Shown here: piece after piece, positions 13,801 to 26,100 of the stretch
Layout: every line of letters starts with the position of its first letter
Numbering within the stretch: the stretch's first letter is position 1
NCBI GenBank assembly: GCA_032622095.1
Contig: CP136066.1
Location: forward strand, 44,221,835-44,285,834
From: Siphonodentalium dalli
Taxonomy: Eukaryota; Mollusca; Scaphopoda; Gadilida; Siphonodentaliidae
DNA length: 64,000 bases
Direction: 5' to 3'
Made by a program: the position numbers and the translations under genes
The notes under the pieces: model-generated
What the model was told of the DNA's origin: nothing
The model's database searches: none
Seen by the model: only the letters and a program-made list of their open reading frames with translations

Positions 13801-14138
13801 CAACGAGGCGCGTTCACGTGGTGTTAGCGAAATCCTAAGGTGGAGTTGCGTTTATATTATTATAAAAATTCAATATCATGCATCAATATATGCTATCCCC
13901 TAAAAGTCACGGAAACAAATTCGTTTTATATAACCAACTGTAATGTTGGGGTGTGGATATTATATCTTAATTCCAAGATAGATTATGTTGAATGGTTCTG
14001 AGCTGGGCCATACCATTAAGTTAGCGTGAGCTCTGTTAAAGAGCGTTGTTGTTTGAATGTGTAAGTGACTCAACATAAAATTTTATAAATTATCGTAAAT
14101 GGGTATCAAAAATGGACATGCCTACCGCGAAATTAGTA
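13801..14138 (+). repeat. Island direct repeat, copy B, abutting satellite
   Basis: A shorter, diverged copy of the unit at 13109-13800. It keeps GAGGCGCGTTCACGTGG, the ATAACCAACTG segment, ATTCCAAGATAGATTATG and ATCGTAAATGGGTATC in the same order. It ends in CGCGAAATTA at about 14135-14138, the same end as copy A, and there the satellite resumes at once (GTAGTTGTCCC). The satellite boundary therefore falls exactly on the unit boundary. Confidence 0.7.
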
Positions 14139-15921
14139 GTTGTCCCTTGGCACATCGTAGATGAGTAGACTACTGAGTAGTTGTCCCTTGACACATCGTA
14201 GATGAGTAGACTACTGAGTAGTTGTCCTATGTCACATCGTAGATGAGTAGACTACTGAGTAGTTGTCCCTTGACACATCGTAGATGAGTAGACTACTGAG
14301 TAGTTGTCCCTTGACACATCGTTGATGAGTAGACTACTGGGTAGTTGTCCCTTGGCACATCGTAGATGAGTTGACTACTGAGTAGTTGTCCCTTGACACA
14401 TCGTAGATGAGTAGACTACTGAGTAGTTGTCCCTTGGCACATCGTATATGAGTAGACTACTGAGTAGTTGTCCCTTGGCACATCGTATATGAGTAGACTA
14501 CTGAGTAGTTATCCCTTGGCACATCGTAGATGAGTAGACTACTGAGTAGTTGTCCCTTGGCACATCGTAGATGAGTAGACTACTGGGTAGTTGTCCCTTG
14601 GCACATCGTAGATGAGTAGACTACTGAGTAGTTGTCCCTTGACACATCGTATATGAGTAGACTACTGAGTAGTTGTCCTATGGCACATCGTAGATGAGTA
14701 GACTACTGAGTAGTTGTCCTATGGCACATCGTAGATGAGTAGACTACTGAGTAGTTGTCCCTTGGCACATCGTAGATGAGTAGACTACTGAGTAGTTGTC
14801 CCTTGACACATCGTAGATGAGTAGACTACTGCGTAGTGGTCCTATGGCACATCGTAGATGAGTAGACTACTGAGTAGTTGTCCTATGGCACATCGTAGAT
14901 GAGTAGACTACTGAGTAGTTGTCCCTAGGCACATCGTATATGAGTAGACTACTGAGTAGTTGTCCTATGGCACATCGTAGATGAGTAGACTACTGAGTAG
15001 TTGTCCTATGGCACATCGTAGATGAGTAGACTACTGAGTAGTTGTCCTATGGCACATCGTAGATGAGTAGACTACTGAGTAGTTGTCCCTTGGCACATCG
15101 TAGATGAGTAGACTACTGAGTAGTTGTCCCTTGACACATCGTAGATGAGTAGACTACTGAGTAGTTGTCCTATGGCACATCGTAGATGAGTAGACTACTG
15201 AGTAGTTGTCCCTTGACACATCGTAGATGAGTAGACTACTGAGTAGTTGTCCTATGGCACATCGTAGATGAGTAGACTACTGAGTAGTTGTCCCTTGACA
15301 CATCGTAGATGAGTAGACTACTGAGTAGTTGTCCCTTGGCACATCGTAGATGAGTAGACTACTGAGTAGTTGTCCCTTGACACATCGTAGATGAGTAGAC
15401 TACTGAGTAGTTGTCCCTTGACACATCGTAGATGAGTAGACTACTGAGTAGTTGTCCCTTGGCACATCGTAGATGAGTAGACTACTGCGTAGTTGTCCTA
15501 TGGCACATCGTAGATGAGTAGACTACTGAGTAGTTGTCCCTAGGCACATCGTATATGAGTAGACTACTGAGTAGTTGTCCCTTGGCACATCGTAGATGAG
15601 TAGACTACTGAGTAGTTGTCCCTTGGCACATCGTATATGAGTAGACTACTGGGTAGTTGTCCCTTGGCACATCGTAGATGAGTAGACTACTGAGTAGTTG
15701 TCCTATGGCACATCGTAGATGAGTAGACTACTGAGTAGTTGTCCCTTAGCACATCGTAGATGAGTAGACTACTGAGTAGTTGTCCTATGGCACATCGTTG
15801 ATGAGTAGACTACTGAGTAGTTGTCCCTTGGCACATCGTAGATGAGTAGACTACTGAATAGTTGTCCCTTGGCACATCGTAGATGAGTAGACTACTGAGT
15901 AGTTGTCTCTTGGCACATCGT

Positions 15922-18900
15922 ATATGAGTAGACTACTGAGTAGTTGTCCCTTGGCACATCGTAGATGAGTAGACTACTGGGTAGTTGTCCCTTGGCACAT
16001 CGTAGATGAGTAGACTACTGAGTAGTTGTCCCTTGGCACATCGTAGATGAGTAGACTACTGAGTAGTTGTCCCTTGGCACATCGTAGATGAGTAGACTAC
16101 TGAGTAGTTGTCCCTTGACACATCGTAGATGAGTAGACTACTGAGTAGTTGTCCCTTGGCACATCGTAGATGAGTAGACTACTGAGTAGTTGTCCCTTGG
16201 CACATCGTAGATGAGTAGACTACTGGGTAGTTGTCCCTTGGCACATCGTTGATGAGTAGACTACTAAGTAGTTGTCCCTTGGCACATCGTAGATGAGTAG
16301 ACTACTGAGTAGTTGTCCCCCTTGACACATCGTAGATGAGTAGACTACTGAGTAGTTGTCCCTTGGCACATTGTAGATGAGTAGACTACTGAGTAGTTGT
16401 CCCTTGGCACATCGTAGATGAGTAGACTACTGAGTAGTTGTCCCTTGGCACATCGTAGATGAGTAGACTACTGAGTAGTTGTCCCTTGGCACATCGTAGA
16501 TGAGTAGACTACTGAGTAGTTGTCCCTTGGCACATCGTAGATGAGTAGACTACTGGGTAGTTGTCCCTTGGCACATCGTTGATGAGTAGACTACTAAGTA
16601 GTTGTCCCTTGGCACATCGTAGATGAGTAGACTACTGAGTAGTTGTCCCTTGGCACATCGTAGATGAGTAGACTACTGAGTAGTTGTCCCTTGGCACATC
16701 GTAGATGAGTAGACTACTGAGTAGTTGTCCCTCGGCACATCGTAGATGAGTAGACTACTGAGTAGTTGTCCCTTGGCACATCGTATATGAGTAGACTACT
16801 AAGTAGTTGTCCCTTGCCACATCGTAGATGAGTAGACTACTAAGTAGTTGTCCCTTGGCACATCGTAGATGAGTAGACTACTGAGTAGTTGTCCCTTGGC
16901 ACATCGTAGATGAGTAGACTACTGAGTAGTTGTCCCTTGGCACATCTTAGATGAGTATACTACTGGGTAGTTGTCTCTTGGCACATCGTAGATGAGTAGA
17001 CTACTGAGTAGTTGTCCCTTGGCACATCGTAGATGAGTAGACTACTGAGTAGTTGTCCCTTGGCACATCGTAGATGAGTAGACTACTGGGTAGTTGTCTC
17101 TTGGCACATCGTAGATGAGTAGACTACTGAGTAGTTGTCCCTTGGCACATCGTAGATGAGTAGACTACCGAGTAGTTGTCCCTTGTCACATCGTTGGTGA
17201 GTAGACTACTGGGTAGTTGTCCCCCTTAACACATCGTATATGAGTAGACTACTGAGTAGTTGTCCCTTGGCACATCGTAGATGAGTAGACTACTGGGTAG
17301 TTGTCCCTTGGCACATCGTAGATGAGTAGACTAGTGAGTAGTTGTCCCTTGGCACATCGTATATGAGTAGACTACTGGGTAGTTGTCCCTTGGCACATCG
17401 TAGATGAGTAGACTACTGAGTAGTTGTCCCTTGGCACATCGTAGATGAGTAGACTACTGAGTAGTTGTCCCTTGGCACATCGTAGATGAGTAGACTACTG
17501 AGTAGTTGTCCCTTGGCACATCGTAGATGAGTAGACTACTGAGTAGTTGTCTCTTGGCACATCGTAGATGAGTAGACTATTGAGTAGTTGTCCCTTGGCA
17601 CATCGTAGATTAGTAGACTACTGAGTAGTTGTCCCTTGGCACATCGTAGATGAGTAGACTACTGGGTAGTTGTCCCTTGGCACATCGTATATGAGTAGAC
17701 TACTGAGTAGTTGTCCCTTGGCACATCGTAGATGAGTAGACTACTGGGTAGTTGTCCCTTGGCACATCGTAGATGAGTAGACTAGTGAGTAGTTGTCCCT
17801 TGGCACATCGTATATGAGTAGACTACTGAGTAGTTGTCCCTTGGCACATCGTAGATGAGTAGACTACTGAGTAGTTGTCCCTTGGCACATCGTAGATGAG
17901 TAGACTACTGGGTAGTTGTCCCTTGGCACATCGCAGATGAGTAGACTACTGAGTAGTTGTCCCTTGGCACATCGTATATGAGTAGACTACTGGGTAGTTG
18001 TCCCTTGGCACATCGTTGGTGAGTAGACTACTGGGTAGTTGTCCCTTGGCACATCGCAGATGAGTAGACTACTGAGTAGTTGTCCCTTGGCACATCGTTG
18101 ATGAGTAGACTACCGAGTAGTTGTCCCTTGGCACATCGTAGATGAGTAGACTACTGAGTAGTTGTCCCTTGGCACATCGTAGATGAGTAGACTACTGAGT
18201 AGTTGTCCCTTGGCACATCGTTGATGAGTAGACTACTGAGTAGTTGTCCCTTGGCACATCGTAGATGAGTAGACTACTGGGTAGTTGTCCCTTGTCACAT
18301 CGTAGATGAGTAGACTACTGAGTAGTTGTCCCTTGGCACATCGTAGATGAGTAGACTACTGAGTAGTTGTCCCTTGGCACATCGTAGATGAGTAGACTAC
18401 TGAGTAGTTGTCCCTTGGCACATCGTAGATGAGTAGACTACTGAGTAGTTGTCCCTTGGCACATCGTAGATGAGTAGACTACTGAGTAGTTGTCCCTTGA
18501 CACATCGTAGATGAGTAGACTACTGAGTAGTTGTCCCTTGGCACATCGTAGATGAGTAGACTTCTGGGTAGTTGTCCCTCGGCACATCGTAGATGAGTAG
18601 ACTACTGAGTAGTTGTCCCTTGGCACATCGTAGATGAGTAGACTACTGAGTAGTTGTCCCTTGGCACATCGTAGATGAGTAGACTACTGAGTAGTTGTCC
18701 CTTGGCACATCGTAGATGAGTAGACTACTGAGTAGTTGTCCCTTGGCACATCGTAGATGAGTAGACTACTGAGTAGTTGTCCCTTGGCACATCGTAGATG
18801 AGTAGACTACTGAGTAGTTGTCCCCCTTGACACATCGTAGATGAGTAGACTACTGTGTAGTTGTCCCTTGGCACATCGTAGATGAGTAGACTACTGAGTA

Positions 18901-21900
18901 GTTGTCCCTTGGCACATCGTAGATGAGTAGACTACTGTGTAGTTGTCCCTTGGCACATCGTAGGTGAGTAGACTACTGGGTAGTTGTCCCTTGTCACATC
19001 GTAGATGAGTAGACTACTGAGTAGTTGTCCCTTGGCACATCGTAGATGAGTAGACTACTGAGTAGTTGTCCCTTGGCACATCGTATATGAGTAGACTACT
19101 GAGTAGTTGTCCCTTGGCACATCGTATATGAGTAGACTACTGGGTAGTTGTCTCTTGGCACATCGTAGATGAGTAGACTACTGAGTAGTTGTCCCTTGGC
19201 ACATCGTAGATGAGTAGACTACTGAGTAGTTGTCCCTTGGCACATCGTAGATGAGTAGACTACTGAGTAGTTGTCCCTTGACACATCGTTGATGAGTAGA
19301 CTACTGAGTAGTTGTCCCTTGGCACATCGTATATGAGTAGACTACTGGGTAGTTGTCCCTTGGCACATCGTAGATGAGTAGACTACTGAGTAGTTGTCCC
19401 TTGGCACATCGTAGATGAGTAGACTACTGAGTAGTTGTCCCTTGGCACATCGTAGATGAGTAGACTACTGAGTAGTTGTCCCTTGGCACATCGTAGATGA
19501 GTAGACTACTGAGTAGTTGTCCCTTGGCACATCGTAGATGAGTAGACTACTGAGTAGTTGTCCCTTGGCACATCGTAGATGAGTAGACTACTGAGTAGTT
19601 GTCCCTTGACACATCGTAGATGAGTAGACTACTGAGTAGTTGTCCCTTGGCACATCGTAGATGAGTAGACTACTGAGTAGTTGTCCCTTGGCACATCGTA
19701 GATGAGTAGACTACTGGGTAGTTGTCCCTTGGCACATCGTAGATGAGTAGACTACTGAGTAGTTGTCCCTTGGCACATCGTAGATGAGTAGACTACTGAG
19801 TAGTTGTCCCTTGGCACATCGTAGATGAGTAGACTACTGAGTAGTTGTCCCTTGACACATCGTAGATGAGTAGACTACTGAGTAGTTGTCCCTTGGCACA
19901 TCGTAGATGAGTAGACTACTGAGTAGTTGTCCCTTGGCACATCGTAGATGAGTAGACTACTGGGTAGTTGTCCCTTGGCACATCGTTGATGAGTAGACTA
20001 CTAAGTAGTTGTCCCTTGGCACATCGTAGATGAGTAGACTACTGAGTAGTTGTCCCCCTTGACACATCGTAGATGAGTAGACTACTGAGTAGTTGTCCCT
20101 TGGCACATCGTAGATGAGTAGACTACTGAGTAGTTGTCCCTTGGCACATCGTAGATGAGTAGACTACTGAGTAGTTGTCCCTTGGCACATCGTAGATGAG
20201 TAGACTACTGAGTAGTTGTCCCTTGGCACATCGTAGATGAGTAGACTACTGAGTAGTTGTCCCTTGGCACATCGTAGATGAGTAGACTACTGGGTAGTTG
20301 TCCCTTGGCACATCGTTGATGAGTAGACTACTAAGTAGTTGTCCCTTGGCACATCGTAGATGAGTAGACTACTGAGTAGTTGTCCCTTGGCACATCGTAG
20401 ATGAGTAGACTACTGAGTAGTTGTCCCTTGGCACATCGTAGATGAGTAGACTACTGAGTAGTTGTCCCTCGGCACATCGTAGATGAGTAGACTACTGAGT
20501 AGTTGTCCCTTGGCACATCGTATATGAGTAGACTACTAAGTAGTTGTCCCTTGCCACATCGTAGATGAGTAGACTACTAAGTAGTTGTCCCTTGGCACAT
20601 CGTAGATGAGTAGACTACTGAGTAGTTGTCCCTTGGCACATCGTAGATGAGTAGACTACTGAGTAGTTGTCCCTTGGCACATCTTAGATGAGTATACTAC
20701 TGGGTAGTTGTCTCTTGGCACATCGTAGATGAGTAGACTACTGAGTAGTTGTCCCTTGGCACATCGTAGATGAGTAGACTACTGAGTAGTTGTCCCTTGG
20801 CACATCGTAGATGAGTAGACTACTGGGTAGTTGTCTCTTGGCACATCGTAGATGAGTAGACTACTGAGTAGTTGTCCCTTGGCACATCGTAGATGAGTAG
20901 ACTACCGAGTAGTTGTCCCTTGTCACATCGTTGGTGAGTAGACTACTGGGTAGTTGTCCCCCTTAACACATCGTATATGAGTAGACTACTGAGTAGTTGT
21001 CCCTTGGCACATCGTAGATGAGTAGACTACTGGGTAGTTGTCCCTTGGCACATCGTAGATGAGTAGACTAGTGAGTAGTTGTCCCTTGGCACATCGTATA
21101 TGAGTAGACTACTGGGTAGTTGTCCCTTGGCACATCGTAGATGAGTAGACTACTGAGTAGTTGTCCCTTGGCACATCGTAGATGAGTAGACTACTGAGTA
21201 GTTGTCCCTTGGCACATCGTAGATGAGTAGACTACTGAGTAGTTGTCCCTTGGCACATCGTAGATGAGTAGACTACTGAGTAGTTGTCTCTTGGCACATC
21301 GTAGATGAGTAGACTATTGAGTAGTTGTCCCTTGGCACATCGTAGATTAGTAGACTACTGAGTAGTTGTCCCTTGGCACATCGTAGATGAGTAGACTACT
21401 GGGTAGTTGTCCCTTGGCACATCGTATATGAGTAGACTACTGAGTAGTTGTCCCTTGGCACATCGTAGATGAGTAGACTACTGGGTAGTTGTCCCTTGGC
21501 ACATCGTAGATGAGTAGACTAGTGAGTAGTTGTCCCTTGGCACATCGTATATGAGTAGACTACTGAGTAGTTGTCCCTTGGCACATCGTAGATGAGTAGA
21601 CTACTGAGTAGTTGTCCCTTGGCACATCGTAGATGAGTAGACTACTGGGTAGTTGTCCCTTGGCACATCGCAGATGAGTAGACTACTGAGTAGTTGTCCC
21701 TTGGCACATCGTATATGAGTAGACTACTGGGTAGTTGTCCCTTGGCACATCGTTGGTGAGTAGACTACTGGGTAGTTGTCCCTTGGCACATCGCAGATGA
21801 GTAGACTACTGAGTAGTTGTCCCTTGGCACATCGTTGATGAGTAGACTACCGAGTAGTTGTCCCTTGGCACATCGTAGATGAGTAGACTACTGAGTAGTT

Positions 21901-22819
21901 GTCCCTTGGCACATCGTAGATGAGTAGACTACTGAGTAGTTGTCCCTTGGCACATCGTTGATGAGTAGACTACTGAGTAGTTGTCCCTTGGCACATCGTA
22001 GATGAGTAGACTACTGGGTAGTTGTCCCTTGTCACATCGTAGATGAGTAGACTACTGAGTAGTTGTCCCTTGGCACATCGTAGATGAGTAGACTACTGAG
22101 TAGTTGTCCCTTGGCACATCGTAGATGAGTAGACTACTGAGTAGTTGTCCCTTGGCACATCGTAGATGAGTAGACTACTGAGTAGTTGTCCCTTGGCACA
22201 TCGTAGATGAGTAGACTACTGAGTAGTTGTCCCTTGACACATCGTAGATGAGTAGACTACTGAGTAGTTGTCCCTTGGCACATCGTAGATGAGTAGACTT
22301 CTGGGTAGTTGTCCCTCGGCACATCGTAGATGAGTAGACTACTGAGTAGTTGTCCCTTGGCACATCGTAGATGAGTAGACTACTGAGTAGTTGTCCCTTG
22401 GCACATCGTAGATGAGTAGACTACTGAGTAGTTGTCCCTTGGCACATCGTAGATGAGTAGACTACTGAGTAGTTGTCCCTTGGCACATCGTAGATGAGTA
22501 GACTACTGAGTAGTTGTCCCTTGGCACATCGTAGATGAGTAGACTACTGAGTAGTTGTCCCCCTTGACACATCGTAGATGAGTAGACTACTGTGTAGTTG
22601 TCCCTTGGCACATCGTAGATGAGTAGACTACTGAGTAGTTGTCCCTTGGCACATCGTAGATGAGTAGACTACTGTGTAGTTGTCCCTTGGCACATCGTAG
22701 GTGAGTAGACTACTGGGTAGTTGTCCCTTGTCACATCGTAGATGAGTAGACTACTGAGTAGTTGTCCCTTGGCACATCGTAGATGAGTAGACTACTGAGT
22801 AGTTGTCCCTTGGCACATC
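15922..22819 (+). repeat. 3737-bp satellite duplication (15922-19082 and 19659-22819)
   Basis: Rare markers recur with a constant shift of 3737 bp: CCCCCTTGAC at 16317 and 20054, CCCCCTTAAC at 17221 and 20958, CCCCCTTGAC with CTGTGTAG at 18822 and 22559, and CGTAGGTGAG at 18961 and 22698. The match is lost upstream of about 15922 (TATATG against TAGATG) and downstream of about 19082. The block is about 3.16 kb, with only isolated differences seen by eye (for example ACATTG against ACATCG near 16371), so it looks recent. Confidence 0.85.
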
Positions 22820-23111
22820 GTAGATGAGTAGACTACTGAGTAGTTGTCCCTTGACACATCGTAGATGAGTAGACTACTGAGTAGTTGTCCCTTGGCACAT
22901 CGTAGATGAGTAGACTTCTGGGTAGTTGTCCCTCGGCACATCGTAGATGAGTAGACTACTGAGTAGTTGTCCCTTGGCACATCGTAGATGAGTAGACTAC
23001 TGAGTAGTTGTCCCTTGGCACATCGTAGATGAGTAGACTACTGAGTAGTTGTCCCTTGGCACATCGTAGATGAGTAGACTACTGAGTAGTTGTCCCTTGG
23101 CACATCGTAGA

Positions 23112-26100
23112 TGAGTAGACTACTGGGTAGTTGTCCCTTGTCACATCGTAGATGAGTAGACTACTGAGTAGTTGTCCCTTGGCACATCGTAGATGAGTAG
23201 ACTACTGAGTAGTTGTCCCCCTTGCCACATCGTAGATGAGTAGACTACTGAGTAGTTGTCCCTTGGCACATCGTAGATGAGTAGACTACTGGGTAGTTGT
23301 CCCTTGGCACATCGTTGATGAGTAGACTACTGAGTAGTTGTCCCTTGGCACATCGTAGATGAGTAGACTACTGAGTAGTTGTCCCTTGGCACATCGTAGA
23401 TGAGTAGACTACTGAGTAGTTGTCCCTTGACACATCGTAGATGAGTAGACTACTGAGTAGTTGTCCCTTGACACATCGTAGATGAGTAGACTACTGAGTA
23501 GTTGTCCCCCTTGCCACATCGTAGATGAGTAGACTACTGAGTAGTTGTCCCTTGGCACATCGTAGATGAGTAGACTACTGGGTAGTTGTCCCTTGGCACA
23601 TCGTTGATGAGTAGACTACTGAGTAGTTGTCCCTTGGCACATCGTAGATGAGTAGACTACTGAGTAGTTGTCCCTTGGCACATCGTAGATGAGTAGACTA
23701 CTGAGTAGTTGTCCCTTGGCGCATCGTAGATGAGTAGACTACTGAGTAGTTGTCCCTTGGCACATCGTAGATGAGTAGACTACTGAGTAGTTGTCCCTTG
23801 GCACATCGTAGATGAGTAGACTACTGAGTAGTTGTCCCTTGGCACATCGTAGATGAGTAGACTACTGAGTAGTTGTCCCTTGGCACATCGTAGATGAGTA
23901 GACTACTAAGTAGTTGTCCCTTTGCACATCGTAGATGAGTAGACTACTGAGTAGTTGTCCCTTGGCACATCGTAGATGAGTAGACTACTAAGTAGTTGTC
24001 CATTGGCACATCGTAGATGAGTAGACTACTAAGTAGTTGTCCCTTGGCACATCGTAGATGAGTAGACTACTAAGTAGTTGTCCATTGGCACATCGTAGAT
24101 GAGTAGACTACTGAGTAGTTGTCCCTTGGCACATCGTAGATGAGTAGACTACTGAGTAGTTGTCCCTTGGCACATCGTAGATGAGTAGACTACTGAGTAG
24201 TTGTCCCTTGGCACATCGTAGATGAGTAGACTACTGAGTAGTTGTCCCTTGACACATCGTAGATGAGTAGACTACTGAGTAGTTGTCCCTTGGCACATCG
24301 TAGATGAGTAGACTACTGAGTAGTTGTCCCTTGGCACATCGTAGATGAGTAGACTACTGAGTAGTTGTCCCTTGGCACATCGTAGATGAGTAGACTACTG
24401 TGTAGTTGTCCCTTGGCACATCGTAGATGAGTAGACTACTGAGTAGTTGTCCCTTGGCACATCGTAGATGAGTAGACTACTGAGTAGTTGTCCCTTGGCA
24501 CATCGTAGATGAGTAGACTACTGAGTAGTTGTCCCTTGACACATCGTAGATGAGTAGACTACTGAGTAGTTGTCCCTCGGCACATCGTAGATGAGTAGAC
24601 TTCTGGGTAGTTGTCCCTCGGCACATCGTAGATGAGTAGACTACTGAGTAGTTGTCCCTCGGCACATCGTAGATGATTAGACTACTGAGTAGTTGTCCCT
24701 TGGCACATCGTTGATGAGTAGACTACTGAGTAGTTGTCCCTTGGCACATCGTAGATGAGTAGACTACTGAGTAGTTGTCCCTTGGCACATCGTAGATGAG
24801 TAGACTACTGAGTAGTTGTCCCTTGGCACATCGTAGATGAGTATACTACTGAGTAGTTGTCCCTTGGCACATCGTAGATGAGTAGACTACTGAGTAGTTG
24901 TCCCTTGGCACATCGTAGATGAGTTGACTACTGGGTAGTTGTCCCTTGACACATCGTAGATGAGTAGACTACTGAGTAGTTGTCCCTTGGCACATCGTAG
25001 ATGAGTAGACTACTGAGTAGTCGTCCCCCTTGACACATCGTAGATGAGTAGACTACCGAGTAGTTGTCCCTTGACACATCGTAGATGAGTAGACTACTGG
25101 GTAGTTGTCCATCGGCACATCGTAGATGAGTAGACTACTGAGTAGTTGTCCCTTGACACATCGTAGATGAGTAGACTACTGAGTATTTGTCCCTTGGCAC
25201 ATCGTAGATGAGTAGACTACTGAGTAGTTGTCCCTTGACACATCGTAGATGAGTAGACTACTGAGTAGTTGTCCATTGGCACATCGTATATGAGTAGACT
25301 ACTGAGTAGTTGTCCCTTGGCACATCGTAGATGAGTAGACTACTGGGTAGTTGTCCCTTGACACATCGTAGATGAGTAGACTACTGGGTAGTTGTCCCTT
25401 GGCACATCGTTGATGAGTAGACTACTGAGTAGTTGTCCCTTGGCACATCGTATATGAGTAGACTACTGAGTAGTTGTCCCTTGGCACATCGTAGATGAGT
25501 AGACTACTGAGTAGTTGTCCCCCTTGCCACATCGTAGATGAGTAGACTACTGAGTAGTTGTCCCTTGGCACATCGTAGATGAGTAGACTACTGAGTAGTT
25601 GTCCCTTGGCACATCGTAGATGAGTAGACTACTGAGTAGTTGTCCCTTGGCACATCGTAGATGAGTAGACTACTGAGTAGTTGTCCCGTGGCACATCGTA
25701 GATGAGTAGACTACTGAGTAGTTGTCCCTTGGCACATCGTAGATGAGTAGACTACTGAGTAGTTGTCCCTTGGCACATCGTAGATGAGTAGACTACTGAG
25801 TAGTTGTCCCCCTTAACACATCGTATATGAGTAGACTACTGAGTAGTTGTCCCTTGGCACATCGTAGATGAGTAGACTACTGGGTAGTTGTCCCTTGGCA
25901 CATCGTAGATGAGTAGACTAGTGAGTAGTTGTCCCTTGGCACATCGTATATGAGTAGACTACTGGGTAGTTGTCCCTTGGCACATCGTAGATGAGTAGAC
26001 TACTGAGTAGTTGTCCCTTGGCACATCGTAGATGAGTAGACTACTGAGTAGTTGTCCCTTGGCACATCGTAGATGAGTAGACTACTGAGTAGTTGTCCCT

